A stretch of 64,000 bases of DNA. It comes from Enchytraeus crypticus (taxonomy: Eukaryota > Annelida > Clitellata > Enchytraeida > Enchytraeidae). Below are positions 1-9,415 of the stretch, piece after piece (position 1 is the stretch's first letter; each line of letters begins with the position of its first letter). Below the pieces are notes generated by a model. The model was not told the origin of the DNA. It searched no databases and saw only the letters and a program-made list of their open reading frames with translations. Made by a program: the position numbers and the translations under genes. Where the stretch lies: contig CAJHZI010000447.1 in assembly GCA_905160935.1 (NCBI GenBank), positions 2,270,001-2,334,000 on the forward strand, in the 5' to 3' direction.

Positions 1-7
1 CATTGCA

Positions 8-1276
8 GTGGGTTACACTTGGCGTCGCTTAGCCGCTAAATGCGCAAATCGCTATGCAGTGTCTGCTCTCAGCGATTACTTGAGCCCAATTCAACTTGGA
101 GCTGGTATTCCAGGTGGCTGTGAGGCAGCTGTTCACGCTACTCGCCGTTTCGCTGAGTCAATGCCAGCTGATCACTTCGCGGTAAAGCTAGACTTCTGTA
201 ATGCTTTTAATTGCTTGAGTAGTTCACGAATGCTCCGCGAAATACATCACAGGATACTAGAGCTGTATAGTTTCTGCCATCTAGCTTACTCAAGCCCTTC
301 GTGGTTGAAGTTCGGAGACTGGTGCATTGAGTCACAGGAAGGAGTCCAACAAGGGGATCCCTTAGGGCCCATGCTGTTTTGCTTGACTATTCACCCTCTC
401 CTTACTTCTCTCTCTAGCGATCTCACGGTGGGATACCTAGATGACATTACTCTAGGTGGTTGCGAGTCGTCGATTGCAAATGATGTACAGACTATCATCG
501 ACAGAGGCCAAGAATTTGGGCTTCAGTTGAATCGTACCAAGTGCGAAGTCATATCATCAGTTTGCAAATCTCCGGGCAACTCAGTTTTGTCATCATTTGT
601 GCCAATGTGCCTATCCCATAGTTCTCTACTCGGCGCGCCACTCTCTGGAGAAGAAGCTACTACCACCGCTTTATCTAGTCGCCTGGAGGATCTCAAACGT
701 ACAGCATCGCGCTTGAAGTCGCTAGCCGCTCATGATGCTTTAACAATCCTTCGCTTTTCTTTAAGTGCACCTAAACTTATGCACGTTCTGCGCTCTAGTC
801 CGAGCTTCTCTAATCCGCGGCTTTTAGACTACGACGAGGCTCTTAGGCAATGCTTGTGCGCCGTTATCAACGCAGATTTGTCTGTTTTGCAGTGGCAGCA
901 AGCCAGTCTACCGGTGAGCATGGGTGGTCTTGGAATTCGTCTTGTTTCCCATATCGCGCCTTCAGCCTTCTTGGCATCAGCGATGGGAACGAGGCAGTTG
1001 CAAGACGCCATCCTTCATAAGTGCTCCCTTTCTGCCGATAGTTCCATTGACGTTGCGTTGTCAGTTTGGTCCAAAAGCCTTACCTCCAGTGCTCCACCTT
1101 CTACCTCAGTCAGTAGCCAGAAATCATGGGACCGTCCTATAGTGGATCGGATTTATAACAGTCTGTTAGAATCCCAGTCCAATGCAGTAGACAGAGCACG
1201 ACTCCTAGCTGTATCAACCAAAAAAAGCAGCGACTGGCCTCACGCTCTCCCTGTTGCTTCTTGTGGGCTTTTTTAG
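8..1276 (+). pseudogene. reverse transcriptase domain of R2-like LINE (broken)
   Basis: The open frame covers 422 residues of RT, already inside the domain at the window edge. Motifs seen in order: GGCEAAVHATRRF; motif A region KLDFCNAFN with its Asp; motif B QQGDPLGP; and motif C GYLDDI, the catalytic YLDD. A thumb-like segment follows. The frame stops at 1274-1276, just after a run of six T, and the endonuclease continues in the -1 frame from 1261. The copy at 41612 has the same T6 and the same stop. It would copy element RNA at a nicked target site. The apparent upstream start is only the first start codon in the window and not the true N terminus. Confidence 0.85.
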
Positions 1277-1902
1277 ACAATGAGGCGATTCGAGTAGCCG
1301 TTAGTTTCCGTTTAGGGGCGAAAACTTGCGAGCCTCACATGTGCCCCTGCGGTCATGAAGTCGACGCTTTAGGTCTCCATGGTCTCTCCTGCAAACGAAG
1401 CTCAGGTAGAATGTCTCGCCATCACAATTTAAATGACATAATATGGCGAGCATTTTCGAGAGCAGGCATCCCTTCCTATAAGGAACCAAGTGGGTTGTCC
1501 AGATCAGACGGCAAGCGTCCGGACGGCATGACTTTAGTGCCCTGGTGCAACGGTAAATGTGCCGTATGGGACGTCACGGTCATTGACACTATGGCAAACT
1601 CCTACCTCAATACGACTTCAGTCACAGCCGGTGGAGCTGCTGTTCATGCGCCTCTAGGAAGTTGGATAAATACCGTGATCTGTCCTCAGGAAATGAAGTT
1701 GTTCCGGTGGCCATTGAAACCATGGGCCCGATGAATCCCGAAGGAGTTGACTTTATTAATGGTATAGGCAGACTTATTACAGAGCAAACCGGCGATATGC
1801 GAGAGACATCTTTTCTTTGGCAAAGGCTTTCCATGACTTTGCAAAGATATCATGCAGTCTGCTTCAACAATTCTTTTAAGCCGATTGATGACCTCGAGTA
1901 GC
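1261..1902 (+). pseudogene. zinc knuckle plus restriction-like endonuclease of R2-like LINE (broken)
   Basis: This continues the RT protein in the -1 frame. A Cys/His cluster (CEPHMCPCGHEVDALGLHG, then SC) is followed by a nuclease core with RPDG about 20 residues before WDVTVID, fitting the PD...D pattern of R2-type endonucleases that nick the target. A one-base deletion near 1650 shifts the frame. The frame open at 1662-1901 then carries the conserved end, finishing in PIDDLE and a stop. Comparison with 42175-42739 makes the deletion clear, because that copy is intact there and broken at a different base near 42545. Confidence 0.8.
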
Positions 1903-1977
1903 CGGGCGGCGATTCAGCACGTATTGCTCGAATCGTTTTTATCAAACCCCAGGTTCTTTACACCGGGGTAAATTTTT

Positions 1978-1978
1978 A

Positions 1979-2017
<39 letters not shown>
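1978..2017. repeat. (TAA)n tail of the LINE
   Basis: About 13 TAA units directly follow the LINE 3' UTR. The same tail type follows the other copies of this family in the window, so it is probably part of the element's 3' end. Confidence 0.85.
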
Positions 2018-2018
<1 letters not shown>

Positions 2019-2160
2019 GTAGATGACCTCGAGACGCCGGGCAGCGATTCAGCACGTATTGCTGGAATCATTTTGATCAAACCTCGGGTTCTTTACACCC
2101 GGGGAAAAATAATCATATTAATAATAGTAATAATCATAATAATAATAATCCGTGGCACTT
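2018..2160 (+). mobile_element. second 3' end of the R2-like LINE
   Basis: From 2020 the sequence repeats the LINE 3' terminus: GATGACCTCGAG, then the 3' UTR with TTCTTTACACC and GGGG. An imperfect AAT-rich tail follows to about 2152. It is a severely 5'-truncated copy placed immediately after the (TAA)n tail of the first one. Confidence 0.75.
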
Positions 2161-2483
2161 TGGCTAATGCGGCTTCCCAGAGTGTAGAGGAATTATTTTA
2201 ATCGCTTCATTTTTTAAACTTTTAATTGAATAAAGTCTCTTTTATCTTACTGTTTAGCCCAGGGCCCTATACAGCCCAGGGCATTCAAAAATTAACAATA
2301 ATAAGTTTGCTTTAATATTAATAGCTGCATGTTTCGACATGTATAATGAGATGTTGTTCCAGCATTTACTAACTGCTCCAACGACACTGCTGACTCAGAA
2401 TTAGCTGCTCTTTCTTTATCATAAGCTTATATATAAATTCCTTATGCAACTTGGAGTTCTAATTGTTTTTATAACAACATATA
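2161..2483. other. intergenic, probable old repeat end
   Basis: No gene was seen. TTGAATAAAGTCTC near 2226 contains an AATAAA-like signal, as at LINE 3' ends. A short repeat flanks 2256-2284 (AGCCCAGGGC twice). Confidence 0.4.
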
Positions 2484-2638
2484 TGGCTGGCTGGAGCTAG
2501 TCGCGAAGTCGGTAAGATACTCGACCGCGGATCAGTATGTATCATACTATGTGCGGGGTTCAAATCCTGGGCTCGTCTGTCACTGACATCGCTTTCGTGT
2601 GAGAAAACTGATGTTAACCTTAGCTTTGCTAGCTTTTT
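2484..2638 (+). mobile_element. tRNA-derived SINE (family S1)
   Basis: A box A-like CGAAGTCGGTAAG is followed by an exact polymerase III box B (GGTTCAAATCC) and the family 3' end (TGACATCGCTTTCG...GAAAACTGATGTTAA). This copy carries an internal insertion of about 14 bases near TATGTATCATAC. More than 20 copies of the family occur in this window. Confidence 0.85.
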
Positions 2639-3188
2639 ATTGTTATTAATACCGAACATTAGCCTTGCCTGCCAATGCGGTAAAGTTTTATACACTAGCT
2701 AAATCTTCTCAGTTGGGTAAATAATTCTCAATTCAAGGTATATTTTTTCGGTATAAAATCTAGATCCTCACAAAAGTAGTATGCATCTCTCTCTCTGGTT
2801 TCCTGATTTGCAGATCTCTGATACATAATGTTACTCACAGCCTGCCAACCCGAAAAGGTAGAAATTTGTGTATAAATCTTTATTTCACCAGAAAGGCAGT
2901 AAACATTTACTTTCACCAGGAAGTTAAAGATTGAAAGTAACATTCGTAAGCAATAAAAATAAGTGCATCATATAACGATTAAAGTGCTAAAAAAGTAAAC
3001 TAGCTTCTCAAATTTTTTAAGATTGTATTTTCACAAGCAGAGATCATAACAAATAAATTATATTTACATTGCTGATTGAGTTCAATTTATACTCCGTAAA
3101 CCAGAAATGCTCATACAGAATGTTTTCTTTATAAATAATTGTAAAGATATTTTATTAAATTGAGCATTATGCATTAAACAAGTTGTAC
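2639..3188. other. no gene seen; downstream of RNF216-like A exon 8
   Basis: AT-rich sequence. On the minus strand it follows the exon 8 donor, so it should be intron leading to a missing last exon. No convincing exon was recognised. Confidence 0.5.
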
Positions 3189-3328
3189 CTGATTTGAGAA
3201 GCTGAATGGGATCAAACTTAAGAGAGAGATGAGCGGTCTCAGGATGATTCTCTACGTACTCACGACGAGCAACCTCAGCAGCCTCGTTCATCTCTCTCGT
3301 GTGCAGACTTCTCATGTCTTCTGAGTCC
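3189..3328 (-). CDS. RNF216: RNF216-like A exon 8: post-RING2 helical segment
   Basis: The acceptor is TGTAG at 3329-3333 and the donor is GTACAA below 3189. The frame gives RDSEDMRSLHTREMNEAAEV and then RREYVENHPETAHLSLKFD. This charged helical stretch follows RING2, as in RNF216. It is nearly identical to exon 8 of copy B (23602-23741, same length). The exon start is duplicated upstream around a (CAT)n tract, see 3331-3456. Confidence 0.75.
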
Positions 3329-3330
3329 CT

Positions 3331-3358
3331 ACATCATCATAATCATCATAATCATCAT

Positions 3359-3393
<35 letters not shown>

Positions 3394-3456
3394 CCATCAC
3401 CATCATCATCATCATCATCATCACATCATCATCATCATGTCGTGTGAGTCCCTACA
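3331..3456. repeat. (CAT)n tract between two copies of the exon 8 acceptor
   Basis: On the minus strand, a first acceptor copy (TTTGTAG then GGACTCACACGACATG, exon start at 3451) is followed by about 100 bases of ATG/ATGATT triplets, and then by the second acceptor (TGTAG, GGACTCAGAAGAC) used in the model. Entering at the first acceptor gives a few residues and then a stop, so only the second continues the protein. Confidence 0.75.
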
Positions 3457-3459
3457 AAC

Positions 3460-4579
3460 CACATCAGAGAATATAAGGTACAGCTGTGCACAGGTTTTCA
3501 TCTTCGAAATTTAGTCTTTGAAGTTCAAATAGGCCTACGTGGGCCAAATAATTTTATTTCAGGTTATTTTGTCCCTTTCCTACATAGGTTTAGTCCGTTG
3601 GTGTTCAGAGTTGCAGACCAGATGTTTCGGATCAACAAAATCAACGAAAAGAAGCTTTAGTAGGCTATGATGAAGGAATCCTAATATGATTTTTAGATTT
3701 TGTATAGTCTTTTGATTGCAAGAAACAGTATATGGGAAATCCAAGAGAACCAGGGAAGTATGTACAAATAGAATCGGACTCGTTAGAAATTTGTGTAGCA
3801 CAATATCTGCATGCAAGCATTTGTTTAGATGGACAAGAAATTGTGTAGATAAGGCCAGAAATTGGACTTAGACAAGGATACTTCCTGTCTCCAATTCTGT
3901 TCAGCATATTGGACTACTTATTGAAGCGTCTGGAGTTAAATTGGATAAACCTCATAGAACGGATCAGGATTGAGCAAATAAAAAAGTAAATTATAGATGA
4001 AGAATAGTAAAAATGTGAAGTTCTGCATAAGTGTTAGAGAATGGAGCAGGATTGAGCAGACCCTACAATCTGCGCAGTATATATAATATACCTACAGGTC
4101 TACACGTATACATGGGTTCCTTGTAAGTTTACAAATAGCCTACATATATTTTTCAGTGTCATTCGTGTTGCAGTTGTAACAAAAACAGCACTGAGAGAAC
4201 TAATTTAGCATAATTACGTGTATAATCCTACTCACTGTATGCTTTCACGCTTGCTCACATACACTCCAATATTAACAAGTTCATCACAGTTATGGCTAAT
4301 ATTAAACCATAATGTAGCGTTTAGCTTCTGATCTTGGCTTCGGAGGTGTTTCCCGTTATCTTCCTCGTTACTTTGTTGCCTCTTGCATTGACAATGGTAA
4401 AAGTAACTATTTACATACTTTACAGTGTCTCAGACACACTGAGGAGAATGTTAATTTTTTATAGAGAGACAGAAAAATAAATCAGTGACATAATGTATAT
4501 TAATATCAGTAAAATAGTCTGGAGCATCGATTTCGTGTAAGTCGATCATTGAAGTTTAAAGCCAAAGCAAAGTACGTAC
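3460..4579. other. intron 7 of RNF216-like A
   Basis: No gene. It contains a weak, diverged relative of repeat family R4 at about 4215-4395 (GTATGCTTTCACGC..., TTTCCCGTTATCTTCCTCG). Confidence 0.5.
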
Positions 4580-4822
4580 CTCTTTGAACAAACGTGCATA
4601 TAGCCAATAGTAGGCTTTCTGCAGATATAGCACATCGTGGCTCCACACACACACGTCATGATGTTGCAGCCAACCATCTTGTAGAATCTTCTCTGACATT
4701 TGTGACACTGACGTATCATCGCCTCGTTCATCTTCATCTCTATGTACGTCCTCATGTCTTTCTCTGTCCTTCTCTCTGTCTCTTCGCACCTCAGAGGTAT
4801 GTGGCTCGCTTCCCGACATAAT
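4580..4822 (-). CDS. RNF216: RNF216-like A exon 7: end of IBR, linker and RING2
   Basis: The acceptor is ATCAG before 4822 and the donor is GTACGT below 4580. The residues include LCREASHIPLRCEETERRTE, then the linker EKDMRTYIEMKMNEAMI, then RING2: CHKCQRRFYKMVGCNIMTCV and CGATMCYICRK, ending GYMHVC. The Cys of MVGCN sits where RBR ligases have the thioester-forming catalytic Cys. The first codon is split with exon 6 and restores CRLC, part of the IBR zinc site. Intact and clearly recognisable. Confidence 0.88.
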
Positions 4823-4891
4823 CTGATAGAAAAGCAGTCAACGATTGAATACATGTAGCTACTTGGGGGATATAGTTTTAGCGAAGTAGAA

Positions 4892-5010
4892 AAGCTAAAG
4901 TTAACGTAAGTTTTCTCACTCGAAAGCGATGTCAGTAACTGGCGAACCCAGGATTTGAACCCCGCGCATACTTATCCGCGGTCGAGTATCTTACTGACTG
5001 CTCCAGCCAA
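4892..5010 (-). mobile_element. SINE S1 in intron 6 of copy A
   Basis: Reverse-oriented copy with the 3' end at 4892 (AGCTAAAGTTAACG), box B complement GGATTTGAACCC, and box A side near CCGCGGTCGAGTATC. Confidence 0.85.
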
Positions 5011-5838
5011 AAATCAGTAATAAAATGTCAAAAAAACAATTTCACAATTACTTCATAAATAATTCCAAAGAATTGTTAAAGTCAATTTAAAATTTCATTT
5101 CAACCACATGAAGCCAGTTACATTGGTTACCTACATCTTATATTAATTGATGCGAGGCACAATATGAGGTTCCTGACAACATCAATACACGAGGAAACCG
5201 ACGCTAAGCTAAGCCTCTACAACTCTTACGCTAATAATAGCAACTCACCATTCAGTAATTTATTGTTTGTTAGTAAACTATTATCTCTTACCAAGGTGCC
5301 AGATATTTTGAAAGTTATACTGGGGAGAAGATGATGTTGATGAATCGTAGGTGTAGTCCTACGTTTTATAACCTGTCTTGTATTTTTTCATACATCTCTT
5401 AGTAGACTATTTATCTTCATTTTACACAAAACATCTTCTTACTATATTGTTACTTTATATTTCTTCATGAACTGCAAACTGAATTTAGCTACTCCTACAT
5501 ATGTGTTATTTTAGTACATACAACATTATATTTACTACATATTTACATTTACATACATAGCTACACGTACCTACGTGAGACTGCAGATACATGCTAGAAT
5601 ATTGCATAACGTATTTTATGTTTTTCTGTCAGATTGACAATTAGGAGTTCTAGAACTGTTTTAGGTTACTATTGTTCAACGCAATTCAAAGAAATTATTG
5701 CTGCCTACCTTGAAGGGTTATTTGCATACATGTACATGTAATCCAATTAATTATAAAACGTGGGCCTAACTCATTTACCGTCAATAATTATAAACTGTGA
5801 ATCCACTTACAGTTAATATTCAATGAAAACGTAACAAC
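5011..5838. other. rest of intron 6 of RNF216-like A, nothing seen
   Basis: AT-rich sequence without coding signal or recognised repeat. Confidence 0.5.
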
Positions 5839-6053
5839 CTGCAAGAATCTCTCATGCAGTCTGGATTAAGACATCGGAATATCTTATCGTTAGGATCATC
5901 CATGATGGTGGAAAAGTCACAGAAAGGACATGACACGAGATTGTTGATATCTGCCAAACGTATCGCCTCAGCTGACATCTTGCGTAGACACAACGAGAGA
6001 GTGTTAGCTGGGAGACATCTACGTAATGTCGTCAATGTGAACTCCTCCTCGCA
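5839..6053 (-). CDS. RNF216: RNF216-like A exon 6: last RING1 Cys and IBR
   Basis: I place the acceptor at GATAG just above 6053, giving CEEEFTLTTLRRCLPANTLS. This choice supplies the Cys that pairs with the QCLYEE end of exon 5, as the CxxxxC in RNF216. The IBR follows: VSCPFCDFSTIMDD and FRCLNPDCMRDSC. The donor is GTTGTT, weaker than usual. The exon start and acceptor are the unit of a 51-bp tandem array immediately upstream, so the exact acceptor used in vivo needs transcripts. Confidence 0.85.
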
Positions 6054-6530
6054 CTATCAATAACGAACAAGAGTAATGTTAGTCAATGTGATCTCCTCCT
6101 CACACTATCAATAACAAACAATAGTAATGTTAATCAGTGTGAACTCCTCCTCGCACTATCAATCACAAACAATAGTAATGTTAGTCAATGTGAACTCCTC
6201 CTCGCACTATCAATAACAAACAATAGTAATGTTAGTCAATGTGATCTCCTCCTCACACTATCAATAACGAACAATGGCAATGTTAGTCAATGTGAATTCC
6301 TCCTCACACTATCAATAACAATCAATAGTAATGTTAGTCAATGTGAACTCCTCCTCACACTATCAATAACGAACAATAGTAATGTTAGTCAATGTGAACT
6401 CCTCCTCACACTATCAATAACGAACAATAGTAATGTTAATCAGCCTGAATTCTTGCGAACACTACAAATAACAAACAAGGATAGTGTTAGTCAGTGTGAA
6501 CTATTCTGAACACTACAAATAGTAAACAAT
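6054..6530. repeat. 51-bp minisatellite built from the exon 6 acceptor
   Basis: About ten units, the last two or three diverged. On the minus strand each unit reads TTGATAG, TGTGAGGAGGAG, TTCACATTGACTAAC and so on, i.e. a 3' splice site plus the first eight codons of exon 6. 51 is a multiple of three, but each unit ends in TGA TAG, so entering an upstream unit terminates translation. A matching array is at 25916-26400. Confidence 0.85.
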
Positions 6531-7382
6531 ACAGTATGAAGACATTTAATTCTTGGAAACTCTTGGGAACACTACAAATATCTGGCAAGTGTAAGTTAGC
6601 TGGGAGGAGAATTTTGGTAGTCTTATGTTAGCAATAAGAATGAGGTGGCGAACAGGAGCTCATAGATGGAGATACTAGAGGCATTTAGAATTATAACAGT
6701 GTGCAATTATTAAAATCGACTGTTATATGTTTTTAAGGTTAAGGTTTGAATTATGGTTTAGGTTAAGGTAAGAATAAGGTAACAGTGAAAGGTAAAGGTT
6801 AGAAATAAGGTTAAGGCCGCAATTCCCATCGTCGTCTTGCTCATTAATTGCTGTTCTTGCGATCTACTCGAATGTTAGTCAGTGTTCACACTGATTAACT
6901 TTCGAATTAAGAATATTAGCATTGTTAAGACCATTACAAATAAGAATAATGCAGCCAATGTAAATTTTCCTTGCAGCAATAATTATACTCATCGTCTTTG
7001 AATCACAGTTTTCACCAACCGAATGCCCTTTCTGACATTGATTTGGATCTCAGTGATTTGTCGCTTTTTGCGACACGTACAACCCATGGTTAGTCTGTCC
7101 TTCAGCAAAACGAATGCAACGCAAAAACAATACAAATGAAGTAAAAAGCGGCTGATTGCCGAGCTGACGTTACTTTATCCTTAAAAGCGATAGTCCATTG
7201 TTACGAATCTCATATGAACCGCATCGGCCAGTATCCACAGTTATAATCAGCTTAGTCATAAGGCAGCTAATTTTACTTTACAACTCATATAGTGTCACAG
7301 GCGATCCGACTGGGATGTGGTTTTCATATTAGGACGCACATGAACATCAGACAATGTAATTAGTACAGCCGTAACTCACCCC
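6531..7382. other. interior of intron 5 of RNF216-like A
   Basis: No gene. 6735-6815 holds degenerate GGTTAAGG-type repeats. 7015-7110 (minus) is a relative of repeat family R3 (GTCGCTTTTTGCGACACGTAC). The whole stretch is about 98% identical by eye to 26400-27245 in copy B. Confidence 0.6.
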
Positions 7383-7610
7383 GCAAATGCAAGTAAACAG
7401 GTATATCTTCCTCATGAAGGCAACGGTAAACTGCTTTATTACAGCTCATCTCTTCATGAAACACTGCTGCATAATCTTAGATTTACCTACTCATGATGGC
7501 TTTGATAAAATGCTCTATCATTAATGTACTCCTCATGAAGGTACTGGTAAAACACCTTTTCACAAACTTACCTCCTCGTGAAGGCACTGGTAAAACACTT
7601 TTTCACTAAC
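7383..7610. repeat. tandem copies of the exon 5 donor end
   Basis: On the minus strand, downstream of the exon 5 donor, units of about 43 bases repeat TTTACCAGTGCCTTCATGAG followed by GAG or a variant. At least two units keep a good donor (GAGGAG, GTAAGTT). Five to six units are visible, decaying away from the exon. The 43-base spacing is not a multiple of three. Copy B has one more unit at 27245-27515. Confidence 0.8.
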
Positions 7611-7614
7611 TTAC

Positions 7615-7826
7615 CTCCTCATAAAGGCACTGGTAAACTGCTTTATCAAGCCCCACAGCGACTTGGACTGACCTACGCACACACTCTCTACAGAACACGT
7701 GACCATCAGGACACGCGTCCATCTCTTCTATGAGCACCTCGGTGTCCAAGCAGCAGGGACAGGTCTGCAGCTCATCCCGCTCTCTCGCTTCCTCCACTCT
7801 CGCTTCTCTCGCTCTCTTCATACTCT
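7615..7826 (-). CDS. RNF216: RNF216-like A exon 5: RING1
   Basis: The acceptor is ATAG above 7826 and the donor is GTAAGT below 7615. A charged helix, [16 protein letters not shown], leads into the RING1 Cys/His pattern: [42 protein letters not shown]1 of RBR ligases recruits the E2. The nucleotide sequence of this exon appears identical to exon 5 of copy B (27518-27729). Confidence 0.88.
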
Positions 7827-7899
7827 CTATGTGATCTGTGATACAACAGTATAGCCAAATATAAAGATAGAAATAAAAAATGATGTCTGTATGCATAAA

Positions 7900-8025
7900 A
7901 GCTAATAAAGCTATGTTTAGCGTCAGTTTCCTCCGAACCAAGAGAGTACTGTTAGAGACTGTCCGACTGGGACTTGAACCGTTAGAAATTACTTCTCGCT
8001 CTTCAAACAGGCTTGCCATCCACAA
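7900..8025 (-). mobile_element. possible decayed tRNA-like SINE remnant
   Basis: TCAGTTTCCTCCGAACC and GGGACTTGAACCG resemble the 3' end and box B complement of family S1, much degraded. Confidence 0.35.
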
Positions 8026-8071
8026 GTAAATGTAGAACTAGACACTCACAATTGTATATACACGTATATAT

Positions 8072-8425
8072 ATGCATGTCTCTCTCTATCTCTCACTTAT
8101 TGCACTGCCTACTTGCCAGTCCATGGTATATAACGCCTCCACTCTTCTCTGTCTTCAGCCTTCCTCTTCATTTCCACATATGAGTGGGTCTTTAAGTCAT
8201 CTAACAAACCTAATCTCGGCCTGCCCCTGCCTCTTTTCCTTCCATTCTACCTTCTATGACCACTATTAATAGTCCTCCCTCCCTTAGAATGTGTCCTATC
8301 CAACTCTTCTTACTATTTCTTAATACATTTATCAACTGTGAACATCTATCTATCTGTGCCGACTCTCTCCAGAACTTCCTCATTTCTAACTTTTTGAATC
8401 CAGCTAATCTTCTCATATGCATGTA
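8072..8425 (-). mobile_element. 3' fragment of (GA)n-tailed LINE
   Basis: The minus strand encodes the broken C-terminal tail of a LINE protein: GHILRE, VVIEGRMEGKEAGAGRD and the following ML-DDL segment. It ends with the family 3' sequence (TGCACTAAG-like) at about 8100. The same segment is better preserved at 35230-35830. Confidence 0.75.
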
Positions 8426-8429
8426 TAGA

Positions 8430-8752
8430 TATATTATAATATCTTTTATATGTACACCTACATGGATATATATGCTAATTTTTCTCAATGTCCTTATCTA
8501 CTACAATATAGTCTGTGTTGCAATGTACACGTTAATGTTGAATATCCACGTTTATTATATATGCCATAATACTGTGGTATTGGACTACAATATATTATAA
8601 TATCTTTTATACGTACACCTACAGGTATATATAAATGTACTAATTTTTCTCAATGTCCTTATCTACTATAATATAATCTGTGTTGCAAAGTACACGTTAA
8701 TGTTGAAGATCCACTTCTTATAATATATGCCATATCACTGTTTTATTGGATC
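8430..8752. repeat. 161-bp direct repeat, two copies
   Basis: ATATTATAATATCTTTTATA and the following sequence, including TTTTTCTCAATGTCCTTATC, recur with an offset of about 161 bases and several mismatches. Confidence 0.7.
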
Positions 8753-8777
8753 ATACTACTACATGTATATACTGTAT

Positions 8778-9118
8778 TGACTGATGATATTGTGCGGGAC
8801 AGAGAGGATTGGAGAAAATCTCTTCGAATCCCGACCTTGGTTTAACTGAGATTTAAGGGCAGAAGGTGATGACGATATAGATAAACAGAATTGCTTTCTC
8901 AGGGAATGACGCCCCTGCTCAGTAAATGTTAGTCGAAGCTGAGGGAGGCACAGGGGGCCCACCTCGTCATAAGCAGCATCCCACAAGAATAATGGTTTAT
9001 CAAAAGGAATGTTATAAATAAATTTAAATATCCACTCGTATGTGGACGTGAAGAGGAAAACGGAAGATAGAGAATATTACAGGCGTTATATACCGTGGAC
9101 CTGCCAATAGGCAGTGCA

Positions 9119-9120
<2 letters not shown>
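8778..9120 (+). mobile_element. R3-like stretch and 3' end of (GA)n-tailed LINE
   Basis: 8778-8880 resembles repeat family R3 (GACAGAGAGGATT...GAATCCCGACC). 8895-9120 ends in the LINE 3' terminus: CACTCGTATGTGGACGTGAA, GACCTGCCAATAGGCAGTG, CATTAAGAG. The same arrangement recurs at 36190-36445. Confidence 0.65.

Positions 9121-9159
<39 letters not shown>
9121..9159. repeat. (GA)n shared by two LINE 3' ends
   Basis: About 19 GA units lie between a plus-strand LINE 3' end on the left and the minus-strand LINE 3' end on the right (CTGAAATAAACTTAAACTC then CT repeats on the minus strand). Confidence 0.8.
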
Positions 9160-9163
<4 letters not shown>

Positions 9164-9415
9164 TTTAAGTTTATTTCAGAATCACACGCCACTACAATAT
9201 TGCACACTAGTTGTAAAAAGTCCAAAGTCATATACAGCATGAATTCATATCAGAATAAATATTTCAGTCAAAAACATAACCAGCACATAATTAATAATTT
9301 ATCTATTCTATCAGTAGTAGTAGTTCTATGTATTTGATCAGAAAAAGAGGCTACCAAAACAGCGACTAGCGCCATCTAGTTGGTTACCTCAAAGGTACAA
9401 ATGAAAACTTACAAA

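Larger units (their letters stand above)
1..2017 (+). mobile_element. R2-like LINE with restriction-like endonuclease, 3' part
   Basis: The element is cut by the window start, so its 5' end is unseen. It carries a reverse transcriptase (about 8-1276), a Cys/His zinc knuckle and a PD-(D/E)XK-type endonuclease (about 1261-1902). A short 3' UTR with a possible stem around CCCCAGG...CCGGGG follows, and then a (TAA)n tail at 1978-2017. This domain order, with the endonuclease C-terminal to the RT, is that of the R2/R4-like LINE superfamily, not of APE-type LINEs. The copy has at least two frame breaks and should be dead. A closely similar copy is at 41612-42830. Confidence 0.85.

Noticed and set aside
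3299-3514. Poly-His open frame over the CAT repeat (also 23712-23927)
   Set aside because: It is a by-product of a triplet microsatellite on the strand opposite to the RNF216-like exons.
4556-4821. Overlapping frames opposite or alternative to the RING2 exon
   Set aside because: Only one frame carries the zinc ligands and joins correctly to exons 6 and 8.
5854-6063. Plus-strand open frame over exon 6
   Set aside because: Antisense shadow of the IBR exon.
6735-6815. GGTTAAGG/GGTTTAGG stretch as an interstitial telomere repeat
   Set aside because: Too degenerate and short. It is present identically in both gene copies, so it is just part of intron 5.
7015-7110. Conserved block in intron 5 as a possible regulatory or ncRNA element
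   Set aside because: It resembles the dispersed R3 repeat, and its conservation between A and B is explained by conversion of the whole intron.
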